From Neoaliturus tenellus (lineage: Eukaryota > Arthropoda > Insecta > Hemiptera > Cicadellidae): a stretch of 64,000 nucleotides of DNA. Every line of letters starts with the position of its first letter. The stretch's first letter is position 1. A program made the translations under genes and the position numbers. Location of the stretch: the NCBI GenBank assembly GCA_030545055.2, contig CM061536.1:9728064-9792063 (forward strand). Direction: 5' to 3'. A model generated the notes under the pieces. It saw nothing but the letters and a program-made list of their open reading frames with translations, did no database searches and was not told the DNA's origin. Shown here in pieces: positions 21,745 to 34,041 of this stretch.

Positions 21745-24700
21745 ATGGAGCTTCAAAATATATATTACAATAAGTCTGAATATGTCGAGACGGTAAGTTA
21801 GGCCTACTATTTTTGTGTTTGGCTTTTACCCAAAGATTTTGCAATATAATATATGCTACTAGCCTATTGTATGATTAACTTAAAGTTATTTCCCAAACTG
21901 GCTGGGTAGCTGAGTGGTTACAGTGCTCGCCTTGACAAAGATTGCCGGTTCGATCATGAGAAAAGGTTGGTCTAGTAGCTTTTTGAAGGTCCAATTCCGA
22001 ACCCAGTTACTATTTGTCATTGTGCTATTAATTAATTATGCTATCTAACAACTGGTCAATGTTAGATAGGCCTAGAATCAAGACTGAGGTTTGGACTGTT
22101 CCCCGTTAAAACGTTAAAAAATGCCACTGGTGTAGAGAGTAAGTTACACACTTAAAAAAAATTAGTCCTAGTTGTTTTGTTCAAACTTAATCATTACAGC
22201 GTTACCTAATGTCCAGACTCCTAAACAGTGCAGCCTTTGAGGGTTTGCCCGGCGTCCGGTCAGAGCTTTTTACTTGTCGGGGGTTTTAAGATTTTTGCAA
22301 GATTAAACTTAATAGCCTGAATTTAGCTTCAAAATATAAGTACTTGAAGGAAATTGAATCACAGTGTAACTCGAATTACGATTTTCACTACCCTATAGGC
22401 CTAGTTAGTTTTTGGATCATATGAGTTCCATATTTAATTTACAACCTATGCAGTCTCTTAAGAACTTTGTTGGAAACAGCGTCTTCTGTTGGCATGATAG
22501 TTTTGTGTATGGTGTTATTTGAAACATCTGGATTTTTTAGCATGCGAGAGATAGTCATTTAGGAAATACTATAAAAAATATGGGCGAAACTTCATTATTA
22601 CTTCATTATTATTATCGATACTAAAATTTTTATTATGTGATTGAAATTGTGCAATGACACCAATCTAATCATCAACGATATTGTGGTTATAAAATGTATT
22701 ATAATAGTAAACTAACCTAACAATCTAACATTAAATCTCTGTCACTTTAATATTTTTTTGAAACATTTAAAAAGCATACCCTAGTCCCTGAATACAAATG
22801 CAAAAATACCATTCTTATCCAAATTTGGCAGCATTTGTGTGAAGCCATTTTAGGTCAATTGAAGTCTGCATCTTCTCACAAATAAGATACACCCACAAAA
22901 TAAACTTGGATAGTTCATTTTGTATTGTCTTTGACAATGTTATTATAATCTACAGCAGTTAAAATTTGTACTGGTTTTTGTTATTTTCAGTTAGGGCCTA
23001 CTTGTTTGCAATAGGCTATATTTGATTTATTGGCAAATTGTATTTTTAATTAAGTAGGCCTATGTTAGAAGAAAACTAAATCAGGTGATAAAATCGCAAT
23101 CGTATCGTGTAATATTGTATCATTAAAAAAAGAATAGTTTTAATCGCAAAATCAAAATTTTAACATTGATAGGCCTAATAACGGTGGAGTAGGATAACAA
23201 AGTTTTGCCAAAATATGTTACATGCCTACCAATAAAATACTTTGCTTCCTGGAAAATATCCGTCCTTTCAAAGATTACGTTATACGTTATTCTGAGACAG
23301 CATGCATTTTTAGCTCCTGTACTAGGTGTATTCAATACCTAAGTATTTCCTTTCAAATATTCACTAAATAATTACTGATATGGGTATTTTTGTATGGTCT
23401 AACACTAAGTAGACCTGGCATAAAAAAAGTTAGGCCTTTGTGTTTTTATTTTTAATTTTTTTCAAAACCAACACACATGTAATTGATTTCTCTGATTCTG
23501 TGTGTCCTGCATTGTTGTGATCCCAGAGGGGAAGGGGTGGTTTGCAATGGTAGGCTATACCTTGAAATACCTTGAAATACCATCACTTCGTCTTTGACCA
23601 CTTTTGGTGGATAGACTGCGTCTTAATATCAATAAAGAAAAAAAGAAAAACTTTGCAACTGGTCAAGTAATAAACATAATTTTAATAACTTACTATATAT
23701 AATTTTAATAACTTAGTGTATGTCAATGAACCATGAGTTCCACAAAAATATCTGGGGTTGACTTTAAAAACATATGGTAACCCTATCACAATACAAGAAG
23801 AGACCACAAGAGAGAGAGTGTTTATGTCTCTGACTCCCTGCATTTGAAAAAAAAAAAAAACTAACCTACTTTGGTCCATTTTACAACCCGTTTGACAAAC
23901 ATGCGACCATTTAGTCGCAATATTGTTAAGTGCCGTTTCCATATATGAGATGCTATATAGCAAAAAAAGGTGCGGTACAACTAAATTGCTTGTGTAGACA
24001 CTACCATTGTAATCCCATGTGCTCAATTGATGCAATTTGGAGCACGACAAAATGGTATGATTATAACGTCTAATATATAGGCTTACCATACGTCCCGGTT
24101 TGACCGGGACAGTCCCGGTTTTACGCTCTTGTCCCGGTGTCCCGGCCGGTTTTGCATTTGTCCCGGTTTTTTATAAAAATTTAGAAAACAGTAAATTGTT
24201 AATTACTAAACAATTTGTTTTATTTTATGTCTTACAATAGCTAAATATTCTTATAAAGACAACAATTAAACATTATTAGGCTACTAAACTAGCATTTGGG
24301 GTACAATCCAATTTTCAGATGGCAATCAAATTTTAAAACAAGGTGAAATTTGACGTAAGCCTACGTATGGTGGAGAACAAGGGTTTGATAGGCAAGTCCA
24401 GTGCACTTGAGATGTGGTAGTAATAAACAAGTGATTTAAAAAGTTCCAGTAAAATGTGAATGACCAGAAGAGGCGATTAATTTTATTGCTGCAACTTTAT
24501 TTTGTTTCAAGAAGATTTAATCCCTAAGTTTTATCTTTTGACAACGTGTTAGATTTAATATGCTAATCAAAAATATACAACTGATTTCATTTACTTTTTT
24601 TAATCAATTTTTAATCCTATTAGCTTAATATAAACATTTTTACTTTTCCAGACAATAAAATATTGTATAAGCAATACGCTACGATGTTAAAAAAAGATAT

Positions 24701-27700
24701 AATCCATTTGCAAAATTAAGACCAACATATCATACTCCATTATAGCAACCTAGTGGTTGTTTGGGGGGGGGGGGTTACATACTGGCCCTCCCATATGGGT
24801 TTGGCTCTATAAAATTATGGCATGAGCCTATCTATATAGAATGGGCCTTAGGTTCTGGCCCTACTTATCATTTGTGTACCGGTACCCGTGATTCTATTGT
24901 AGGTAATAAACGTTTAAAGTACTCTCTATACTACAGAGGAGTTGGATGAGTTATTTGTACTTTTTGTTTTTTTTTTTCTGTCAAAGGCCAATCTTAATGG
25001 CCATGTGTGCCAATTTCATTGACCATACCATGTAAAATAAGAAGTGACATAGAGTGTCATGTGTCTTAACATAAAAAATTAAAACTAATATAACAATGTA
25101 GGTATTATTAATCTGGTTTTCAATTTTTAGGCATCAGGAAACAAAGTCAGCAAACAGACAGTATTGTGTGGGTCACAGAATATAGTTCTCAATGGCAAGG
25201 TGATCGTCCAATCCGATGCCATCATCAGAGGAGACCTAGCAAATGTCCGGGTTGGCCGCCACTGTGTCATCAGCAGGAATTCTGTCATCAGACCTCCATT
25301 CAAGAAGTTTAGCAAAGGGTAAGTGGGACAAAAAAGTAAATAAACTCAGTTTGTAGTTGGGTAAAGGCCGACCGTACTCCAACGTACAGTTTTAATCACT
25401 TTCATTAGCTGTGATTAAAGACAACTTGTTTTCAAAAGTCCAACTGGAAATACCTGGAACATATTTTATGAAGGATTTGTATTGAACTACAGTAGCGGCC
25501 ACGAAAATAGGCGGGTGACTGAAAATGCGATGTTGTCACATGGAACCAAAAGATGAAAGAGATTGTCGAAAATAGCTTACTTTGATGCAAAAACTGGCAA
25601 CACTGATCATGCAGCGTTGCCTAGACCGTATGTTGAATGTACATTCTATAGAAATTATCAAAATAACTATCATCTAATAAAACAGATAAAAACATTGACA
25701 TAAATATAAACCATATGATTAAATTAATAAGCACTGGAAATTTGGCAACGTTGCAAAATCGTTCACCCGCCTGATTTCGTGGCCGCGACTATAGATAGTA
25801 AGCCAAATAGTTCTTCGTTATTTTTAAATTCATAATTCTAAACTTTTTAAACCCAGAAAGAAAATAAATTTGGAGACAGTATCAACCATACAAACTTAAC
25901 TGTCCTGTTACCGAAATTAAATGCCTGCAGTCGGTTACACTATCAAGGTGAGCAAGGCCGAGCATTAAAGTGTGCTGGGTGCTTGGCTCCACTCAACCCA
26001 GTTCGCATGGTTTGTGTCGCCATCGTTTGTCTGGTATTTGCTCCATGTGGAGTCACTTTTTTGCAGTATTTTGATTTTATCGACTAGTCTCTTTGGAGTG
26101 ACCCCATCCACTCTGAGTTTTTGTAGATTGTGAGCTCCTTATCTCTGTCCTCATGAAACGTACGGTACGCCTCCATGAACTGTGGTTGTAGGAGGGTGAT
26201 TGTACCTCCTGGGTGCGGAGGCGAGGTGGAGGTTCAGTATGTTTAAGTTTGTTTTAAGTTTTAACATATATGAGGTTTAAATTTTTAGTTTTTGAACTAT
26301 GTACATTATGCAATAAAAAAATGTTTTTTACAGGAATAAAGTAAATTATCTGTATGCTACTCACTTTAAACTGATTAATTGTGCACATTAAATCGTCAAG
26401 TTTTATGGTGAGACTTTTACATGTATATATAAAAGTCTCATATATATATATATATATTATGTCTGTTCCATCTATGTATGTCTTCCAGTCTCTCATAAAT
26501 CTTAAGAAAAATATTCAAAATTACAGTAAAAACAACGTATGTCATGAACACAACACACGATCAAAGAACCATTTAAAAATTAATAGATTAAAATATGCAA
26601 AGTCTCCAAAAATGTATTCATATTTAAATGTAAAATTTTTCAATGCTCTACCTAAAGAAGTTAAAGGATTATCAACAGAAAAATTCAAGAGATACATCAA
26701 ACTATTATTAACAGAAAACTGTCTCTATTCAAGAAATGAATATTTTAAAATAGTTGTAAATTAGCAGACTATATATGTGCATAAGTATTTATATATATTG
26801 TAATGCGTCAATGATGCCTTATACAATAAAGATTATTATTATTATTATTATTCAGGGCCTACAAAAACTAATTGGCTTCATAAGTTTTGGCCTCAGACTG
26901 TTTGCAGTCCGGTTTTAGCTGTCAACTTCATTTTAAAAGCATTGTAATAGTCTGACTTATACATCCATAAGTCTCAAACAATCCAACTAAACAATGGAAA
27001 CTAAACAATCCAATACTTTGAATTATTGCTCTACGTCAAGTGGTTGCAGAGAAAATTCAATTTTTTGTTTAGCGGTAAACGCAGTACGTTGTTAAATGTC
27101 ACAGACGCGCTTAGAGACAAACTTGTGCTGCTCAGCTGGTAGTTATAAAACTGAGCCATCAAGACATTAATGTTTTGAGGCTTTTAACATATTTTTGTAT
27201 TCTTGGGAGAAAGTATGTGTCAGTTATCTGATAACGTTTATTTGCATGTAATATGGGTACCGGTAATACATTTTTGGCTTACAACTGTCCCATTTTTTTC
27301 AGAGTGGCTTTCTTCCCTCTCCACATGGGTGACCATGTGTTTGTTGGAGAAAATTCTGTTGTAAGCGCTGCTGTTATAGGATCTTATGTTCACATTGGCA
27401 AGAATGTTGTTATCGTAAGTACCTAAGTAAAGCAAGTGTTTTACGCTAAGTACCGGTATAAACTGTATGTCATTATTATTACCTTTTAAAAGGCTATTTT
27501 ATAACCAATCATAACTTCAACCAGATGTTTTTTCCAAAATTACTTATGGTAAACACAGTTTATTTGTGCTTCCAGGGCTTGTAACAGGTTATTTTTAATT
27601 TTGTGTTTTTTTTTTGCTCTTGGTTATTTTTTGTTATTTTTTTGGAATTTGGTTATTGTTGTTATTTTTTTGAAGATTTTGGTTATTTTTTTTATTTTTT

Positions 27701-30700
27701 AGGGCAATTAGGTTTTTATTAATCGATTTGGATGAAGCTCGTAAAAACTAAATAAATGTTTAAAAAAAGGAAAAAAAGAAAAATTGGATTCTGGAGGATT
27801 TTTTTTCAAAATTATTTTATTATTAATCTTGCTTTAGTAGATGATTACTTACCTAGTTCAAAATTATCCTATATCATTTTTATTGCCTACATATTTGTAA
27901 TATCCCGATAAAACGCCAGTTTTTGAAATTTTTAGCGACATTTTGGGTTTATTCAAGGTTATTTTTTGGTTTTTTCCTATCATTTTGGTTATTTTTTTAT
28001 TTTTATTAACCTCAAGAACTATTACAAGCCCTGTGCTTCATATCAATGCTTCACATCTTATTGTGCTATGGTGGCAACCAGGACTGCTGGAAAAATTTAA
28101 CAAAAGAAGGGCTAATTATTCCTTTTATGTTTAAAATTTCCACTTTAATTCAGGCCGGTGATGTACATAAGAGTAACATGCACCAGCTATATCAGGTTAG
28201 GGACGTATTGGGTACTATTTTTTACATTGTTTTACACGCTAATAAAACAGCCCTTGTCTATTGCATTATAACAGTTTTTCCCGGTCTGGTTGGCAACACT
28301 GTTTTCAGTTGAGTCAATAAAAAATATATTACAATCGTCATACAAAATCAAATTCAAAAATAGTAACGATTTCACAGAATATCACAGTCCTGATGAGTAT
28401 CATATTAAAAACTCTTTTGTAGTATTAAAAGCTTAGTCTTTAACCCGTGGGATATTACAATATTGAACTTAGTATTAGGTAAAATTTTATATGGTTAAAT
28501 AAAATACTACATTACGCCTACTTAAGAAAGCAATAAGAATAATGCTCAAATTAAAATCATCAGAATCAGTGCATAAGTATTTTTCTAAACTAGAAATTTT
28601 AAAAGTGTGTGAGGCGGAATGGAAAAAGGGACCTCTACGGGCAAAGTAAAAATTTCAGTACCGTAGTTTTATCGATTGAGGTTAAAAATATCTAATTTTG
28701 GTTATTTGCATTTTAGTATGCTCCTTTTAGTTCTTTATTGGTTGAAATAGATAACAAAACTCTTGGAGTAGAATCAAACATTCAAAATAATGATTAAAGT
28801 AGTTGAAGTAGTTTGAGAAAAGGTACCTCTTTGCGCTTACAGAGCAAGTGTGTATATTTGTATGTTTTCACATTGCTGCGAACAGGTCGTTTTTCAAAAC
28901 AAAGCAATTAGTTATGATACACTTTGAAAACTGCACTGTGATGAATTCTATTTGTAGTGAGGTGAACTACTACAAGTTTATCGAAAATCTAGAACGTCTC
29001 AATCAGAACATGCTGCCAAGAGGTCGCTTTCGCGAACGGTTTGCAATTTGTTATGGAGAGATAACATAGGGCCGCCGAAAGGTCGCTTTCGCTAGTTCTG
29101 CTATTCGTTATGGAGAAATAAAATAGGGCCGCCAAAAGGTCGCTTCCCCTAGTTCTGCTATTCTTTATGGAGAAATAACATAGGGCCGCTAAAAGATCAC
29201 TCTCTCTAAAAAGATCAGTTTTGTAAAGTGAGAGTCTTATGACAAACGCTGTCAAAAGCTTTACTCAAGTCCAAAAAGGCACCAACAGCTGTCTCTCCCC
29301 TATCTAGAGCCTCATAACAGATTCTACAAAGTTAATGCATGCTGTTAAGGTGGATCTACCTGATCTGAATCCATGTTGGTGATTACTAAAAAGTTGATTT
29401 TTTTCAAAGAATTGTATCAATTGATGGAGAAAACATTTTTTCAAATATTTTGGAAATGGCTGGTTGAACTGCAACTGGCCTGTAGTTTGATACTTCCTCA
29501 CGACTTCCTTTTTTATGGATTGGGACAATTTTTGATATTTTTAACTGCTCAGGGTATATCCCAGTAATAAAAGAAGCATTTATGACGTGTGTTAGTGGTT
29601 TTAAAAGTTCATATCTAGCATCTTTTATTACTTTAATTGGTATCTCATCAAAACCAGATGATAATTTTGATTTACAAGATGATATTAGTTTTAGTACCTC
29701 TAACTCTGTGACTTGATTAATACGGAAATATTTGTAAATAAATACATAAAACACTACATTTGCAAAACTGTTTCTTAGTGAACACCTATTAGCAAAACGG
29801 AACGTTTACGTTAAATTTCAACCCGTAGGATCTATAGTAGTTTTGAGAATTTGTGGGGAGGAGCCCTAAAGGAAATTTGCAAAATTGTTTTTTATTGATC
29901 ACCTATGAGCAAAGAGGAACGTCCATGTCAAATTTAAAACACGTTGGCCCTTGATTAATTTTGAAGTCAGGTAGGGTAGAGCCCTAAAGAACTTCAAAAA
30001 CTATATTTACAAAGCCATTTCGTAGTGAGCACCTGTTAGCAAAACGGAACATCAACGTTAAATTTATACCCCTATAATCTATGGTAATCTTGAGGCTCTG
30101 TGGGGTGGAGACCTAAAGGAAATTAGAAAAATTATTTCTTAGTAATAACTATGAGCAAAGAGGAAAATCCCGGAGGCCCAAAATTAATTTTGAAGTCCTG
30201 TGGGACGGAGCCCTAAAGAACTATGAAAACTATATTTGCAAAACCGTTTCCTAGGGCGCACCCATGAGCAAAGAGAAACGTCCATGTCAAATATCGCCCC
30301 CGAAGACACTAAAGTAATTTTGAAGTCCTGTGGGGCGGAGCCTTAAAGTGCTTCAAAAACTATATTTTTTGTTAAACAGTTTCTAAATAAGTATCTATAA
30401 GCAAAAAGATAATTGTCAAAAAGATAATTGTTCGAATTCCAACACGTAGGTTATACAGTAATTGTGAGCTTCTTTGGGGCAGAGTCCTAAAGGGAATGTC
30501 TAAAGCAATTTTTTTAGCACCCAAGAAAAAAGAGATCACTCCAAATTTCAACCCTGCAGGTTTCCTAATTTGTATTTTAAATTGGCCATGCCCATAATAT
30601 TACATTGAAATTTTGAACGCCTGTGGGGCGGAGCCCTGAAAGAAATTTGTTAAATCATTTCTTAGTGAGCACCTAAGAGGCATGACAAACTTGTGTTTAA

Positions 30701-31511
30701 AATGTCAAGTAAATATGTTGGGTAGTTCCTGAGATTTCATGATGAGTCAGTCAGTAATCACTCCCTGTCAGGTTTAGCTTGGTCGCTAAGCCCACTCGCG
30801 ACTATCCTCTAGTTTTTTTATTACCAATCTTCCCTCAATAATTTGAATGAGAACAGCTGTTTACAAAATTAATATTCCTTAATGTAATCAGTACCAGGTT
30901 AACCGAGACTTGCTCGTTGGTTTAAATTCAGTTTTGATATAGTGTCATTAGAGCTATTAAATTTCCCCCAACAACCAACTATACCTCTTCACAGTTAACA
31001 GCTGTTTCAAAAAGTCTGCTTAATATTAATGTTCCTTTATTTTTGTATAGGCTACCTTTCGTTGTTATTTCGTTACCAAAATAGCAACCCATAAGACCAA
31101 TGTTAAAAATTACGATTTTTAAACTTAAATTTTGACAAAATTCGATTTTTCCTGGGATGGAGGCCTTTTCTAAACTTATTTTTGGGCCAATACACTTTTA
31201 ATTGCAAAGTTTAAGCAAAATCTGACAGCTAGATTTCGAGATCGTGGAACACACATCCCTTCAGACATTCCTCGTATTATAGTATAGGATATATGTTTCA
31301 TAGCAAAAATGTTGCTTCCATAAGAATAACATGGTAAATTTGAAGACGTGTGGGGCGGAGCCCTGAAGGAATTTTGCAAAATCGTTTCTTAGTGAGCACC
31401 TAGGAGGCAAGAGGAACCTATGGTCAAAGTTTCAAGTAAATCCGTTCGGTAGTTAATGAGATTTTGTGATGAGTCAGTGAGTGGGATTTCGCTTATATAT
31501 ATATAGATATA

Positions 31512-31560
<49 letters not shown>

Positions 31561-31915
31561 GAACCTACCATCACATAAAATACATACTAATAAGAATTAA
31601 TGCTGAAACACTTCTCATCAATGCGATTCCTTCTTAACAAACTGCCGTTATGACTTAACCTAACCTAACCTAACCAAACCAAACCAAACCTAACCTAACC
31701 AAAACTAACCATACCGTGTACAGGGTCGCCGCTGCGTGCTGAAGGACTGCTGCATGATCGAGGACAACACCGTGCTCGGGCCCGAGACCGTCGTGCCTCC
31801 GTTCACACGCTACGGCGGCTCGCCAGGCCTGGTGGTGGGGGAACTGCCCGAGTGCACTCAGGATCTGATGATCGACTTCACCCGCAGCTACTACGACCAC
31901 TTTGTACCTCAATGA
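21745..31915 (+). CDS. DCTN5: Dynactin subunit 5 (p25), four exons
   Basis: Coding exons are 21745-21792, 25131-25318, 27303-27414 and 31724-31915. All have GT-AG borders (for example ACG|GTAAGT, TTTTAG|GCATCA, TATC|GTAAGT, TACAG|GGTCGC). Joined they give 179 residues, close to the usual length near 180. The start MELQNIYYNKSEYVET, then ASGNKVSRQTVLCGSQNIVL, IIRGDLANVRVGRHCVI, FKKFSKGVAFFPLH, GSYVHIGKNVVIGRRCVLKD and ELPECTQDLMIDFTRSYY identify the dynactin p25 left-handed beta-helix of hexapeptide repeats. In the family, p25 and p27 cap the pointed end of the Arp1 filament and help dynein bind some membrane cargo. Exon 4 is much more GC-rich than exons 1-3. The introns (3.3, 2.0 and 4.3 kb) are full of transposons. 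A poly(A) signal AATAAA lies 74 bases after the stop. Confidence 0.95.
21900..22145 (+). mobile_element. tRNA-derived SINE in DCTN5 intron 1
   Basis: GCTGGGTAGCTGAGTGGTTA (A box) and GGTTCGATCA (B box with one change). Then come GTCATTGTGCTATTAATTAA, CTAACAACTGGTCAATGTTA and CCCCGTTAAAACGTT. It has the same tail type as the SINE at 56529-56755. Confidence 0.7.
22146..25130. other. Rest of DCTN5 intron 1
   Basis: No gene seen. It contains four TAGGCCTA palindromes (22397, 23055, 23170, and 22067 in the SINE just upstream), a GTCCCGGT-rich block at 24090-24170, and a run of G at about 24762-24773. The open frame at 23682-24089 (-) is low in supporting signal. Confidence 0.45.
24090..24170. repeat. 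Cluster of GTCCCGGT and CCGGGAC motifs
   Basis: About six copies of GTCCCGGT or its complement in 80 bases. GTCCCGGTTTGACCGGGAC forms a hairpin. It may be one end of a hAT-type element; I found no partner end. Confidence 0.4.
25490..25792. mobile_element. MITE with TA target duplication in DCTN5 intron 2
   Basis: Left end CAGTAGCGGCCACGAAAATA; complement of the right end TAGTCGCGGCCACGAAATCA. Both continue to GGCGGGTGA. TA flanks each side. Length about 300 bp with no coding. Tc1/mariner-type by its TA target (inference). Confidence 0.65.
26465..26852 (+). mobile_element. LINE 3' fragment in DCTN5 intron 2
   Basis: The plus-strand frame to the stop at 26764 encodes a typical LINE ORF2 C-terminus: CHEHNTRSKNHLKI, FFNALPKEVKGLSTEKFKRY, KLLLTENCLYS. 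Then come ACAATAAAG and an ATT repeat tail. It is heavily 5' truncated. The only clearly plus-strand LINE piece in the window. Confidence 0.75.
27573..28033. mobile_element. hAT-like MITE in DCTN5 intron 3
   Basis: TIRs CAGGGCTTGTAACAG / CAGGGCTTGTAATAG, with TGCTTC directly outside both ends (a 6-bp remnant, or an 8-bp duplication with changes). The interior is T-rich with repeated GGTTATTTTT and no coding. CAGGG termini suggest hAT. Confidence 0.65.
28034..29019. other. Part of DCTN5 intron 3 without recognised content
   Basis: AT-rich. The open frames here (for example 28046-28312 and 28848-29069) show no protein family signal and I do not support them. Confidence 0.4.
29020..29205. repeat. 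Three tandem units of about 64 bp
   Basis: Each unit carries GGTCGCTT, GTTATGGAGA-AATAA and ATAGGGCCGC. Boundaries are approximate. Confidence 0.6.
29205..29735 (-). pseudogene. LINE reverse transcriptase fragment in DCTN5 intron 3
   Basis: On the minus strand: LSSGFDEIPIKVIKDARYEL, PEQLKISKIVPIHKKGSREE, VSNYRPVAVQPAISKIFEKM, a frame change, FSNHQHGFRSGRSTLTA, another change, then GAFLDLSKAFDSVCHKTL. These are RT motifs in order up to the first catalytic Asp block; the YADD part is missing. Both ends are truncated. The element lies antisense to DCTN5. Confidence 0.75.
29755..30780. repeat. Tandem array, about eight units of 115-135 bp
   Basis: Each diverged unit has, in order: GCAAAACyGTTTCTTAGTGA, a CACCTATnAGCAAAnnGGAA block, TCAAATTTnAACnCGTAGG, and TTTGAAGTCCTGTGGGGCGG-AGCCCTAAAG. 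Related single pieces lie at 31320-31480, 46460-46990 and 5925-6130, so the array grew from a dispersed repeat. Confidence 0.65.
30891..31289 (-). mobile_element. Helitron-like non-autonomous element
   Basis: On the minus strand it starts TCCTATACTATAATACGAGG after an A and ends AGTCTCGGTTAACCTGGTAC before a T. The hairpin here is imperfect (AACGAGCAAGTCTCGGTT). It is a sibling of 54984-55363. Confidence 0.6.
31320..31480. repeat. Single copy of the 29755-30780 repeat unit
   Basis: ACGTGTGGGGCGGAGCCCTG, GCAAAATCGTTTCTTAGTGA, then GATGAGTCAGTGAGTG. This is the same order as the last array unit, which ends near 30760 with GATGAGTCAGTCAGTA. Confidence 0.55.
31494..31557. repeat. (TA)n microsatellite
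   Basis: Nearly pure AT dinucleotide repeat with a few interruptions. Confidence 0.9.
31653..31710. repeat. Telomere-like CCTAA/CCAAA tract
   Basis: CTAACCTAACCTAACCAAAC-type repeats, the complement of TTAGG with variants. The tract ends 14 bases before the DCTN5 exon 4 acceptor, where a pyrimidine-rich stretch would normally sit. Confidence 0.7.
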
Positions 31916-31988
31916 TGACACTGCCTGCGCACCAATGTTTATTTATATATGTTATTTATTATACAAGCTATTATGTATCGTTATTTAA

Positions 31989-31994
31989 AATAAA
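31989..31994 (+). terminator. DCTN5: DCTN5 poly(A) signal
   Basis: AATAAA 74 bases after the stop codon. A T/GT-rich stretch (TTTTTCTAATCATTTGTG) follows, as expected for cleavage. Confidence 0.65.
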
Positions 31995-33106
31995 GTTTTT
32001 CTAATCATTTGTGATAAATTGTTCGAGATTCAAGAATTTTATTTCCCATGAAGTAACGTAGGTTACAATAGTCATCGTTATACAAAATAGAATAGAAAAT
32101 TAATACAAAATGTGTTACTAGGCCTAAAACCAAATTGATAGTTATAAAGTATATTGTTATTTACAAAAAAAAAACTACCGTAATAAGTATGAATTGAATT
32201 TGGATTAAATTCATTTTAAATATTTATTTAGGGTACGGTACTCATTGCAAGTGTAAAAAACTTTATTTGCTGATTTTTTCGTAAAGACAAGAAACAAATG
32301 TGACATGAATATAGTCCTGTAAATTGTTTGTTTTCTAGTTACAGTAAAAATTGAATCTTATAGATTTAAGTAGTCTACTTTTTGGAAATTTTGGTCTCTA
32401 AAAAAACCAATAAACAAATAAGGTAGAAAAATAATAAATGTATTTTGATGATCTTTTTATAGATAGCTTCACGTAATTTGCAGAACCGGATTATCCAATA
32501 GGCCATGGCCTTGGACGTCAGTCGGGGAGGGGGGGGCATAAAAAGGGTTAAATATATACATTTTTAATAGATTGGCAAAAAAAGTTCATCCATAAATATA
32601 ATTTTTTTAATAACTAGGTAACTTAGCCTCGGAACTAGAGTAGAACTATTCAGTTTATATATTGCTCCTTGTGCTTAGGGCTGGATAGATTATCGTATGG
32701 GTGTGTTGTAGATGTAACGAGTAGATATTGGACACAGGACCACGGAAGTCGGCACCAGTTCTCAGTTGCTAAAAAAAAATGAAAGTCCGCACTAGTCCCG
32801 GGAGCAGCCGCCATGACACCATGAAAGTTTGCACTGTCAAGCCGGATCCTCCTTCCACTTTTATCACCCCTCTTGTTCTTATCCCGCCTTCACTCTTCTC
32901 TCCCTGAACAGTACTCTCTATGATAGAAGTTATGTTTACACAAAGAATAATTATGCCTTTGAAAAGAAAAAAACTGTTTCCGACTTGAGGTTAGCTTTTT
33001 GGTAAACTTTATGTTGAAACAACAAATCAGTTCGGTAATAATGTAATGCACAATAAAAAACCATGTTATTACAGTTCTTAAAACACTGTTTTTGTACTAC
33101 AGTATT
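31995..33106. other. Intergenic interval DCTN5 to carboxypeptidase
   Basis: No gene supported. TAGGCCTA at 32119. A less AT-rich patch at about 32700-32910 has no convincing frame. Confidence 0.4.
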
Positions 33107-33244
33107 TTTTAGCGAATTTCCCTATTGGGAACATACTATTACGGCAGTAGCCATGGTAAGACCTAAGCCCAGGACCACTTTACTTTTTCATTTTGAGGTC
33201 CCCAGAAGCCAAAAACACCATTCGTTCATTTTCATACATATGTG

Positions 33245-33289
<45 letters not shown>

Positions 33290-33510
33290 ATAGTATTGAT
33301 AACTTTTGAAGGGGACCTCTGATTTTGATGAAAGTTGGTATGAAGTTGGAAGACCAGGTCTATTTTCATGAGGTCGCAAACCAGCATTTACGGGTTACGG
33401 GAACGGGTCTTTATGGGGTTTCAAAGGGGTCAAAAATGGGTTTTTGGCATTTTTTGGCCTAAATTTTCAAAATTCATCAATTTTAACTAAAACCATTTAA
33501 AAGTTAATGT
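33107..33510 (-). mobile_element. Hairpin-ended element (family H1), copy 4, left end missing
   Basis: On the minus strand the right end is complete: the hairpin near 33110-33140, then TTCGCTAAAAAA. A TA tract followed by (TG)n at 33258-33287 sits where the other copies carry TA. Sequence past about 33510 no longer matches the family. Confidence 0.6.
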
Positions 33511-34041
33511 ATATTACTAACTACTACTGTATGCTATTTGTTACAGATTTAACAAGTTTTTAAGTTTATTCTCTAGCACAAGAATGAAGCACTATAGGCC
33601 TAAATTACAGTAACTTAAATTCTTACCAAGCATAACTGGTATCTGTACTGCACTTTGTAAAACTTATAATTTTCAGAAAAATCATTTTAATCAGGTTTTT
33701 TTTCATTTTAGTAAAATCTTATAGGTGTTATTCATTAAAACTACTTGAAGCCCATTGGGCTTAATGTGGGCTATGGCCAATCTGGATTTTGAAAAGTCCA
33801 GGAGAAGTTGATTTGGATGTGTCATAATCTTAAATTATCAAACTAATGTGAGAGGAAATTACGAAACGTTAAATCGTCAACTTTGAGTGGGTTTGACAGT
33901 TATTGGTATTTATATCATTTTCGTCTCTTGAAGAGCAATGTGAGTATGACAACTTGTCAAAGATAAGTAGTATTTCCCGTGATAAAATTGGAATCAAATA
34001 ATGTAATCGTCATTCAGTTAGTGAAAATTTACCGAGTGAAC

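Noticed and set aside
23682..24089. 135-residue minus-strand open frame in DCTN5 intron 1
   Set aside because: Contains a poly-F stretch from a poly-A run, no domain and no codon bias.
29020..29205. CRISPR-like repeat spacing
   Set aside because: Units are contiguous diverged tandem repeats without unique spacers, in a eukaryotic intron.
31389..31574. Open frame of repeated YI residues
   Set aside because: Translation of the (TA)n microsatellite.
33979..34041. Longer N-terminus for the carboxypeptidase
   Set aside because: The frame there starts at GTG and has no ATG; the ATG at 34042 gives a proper signal peptide.
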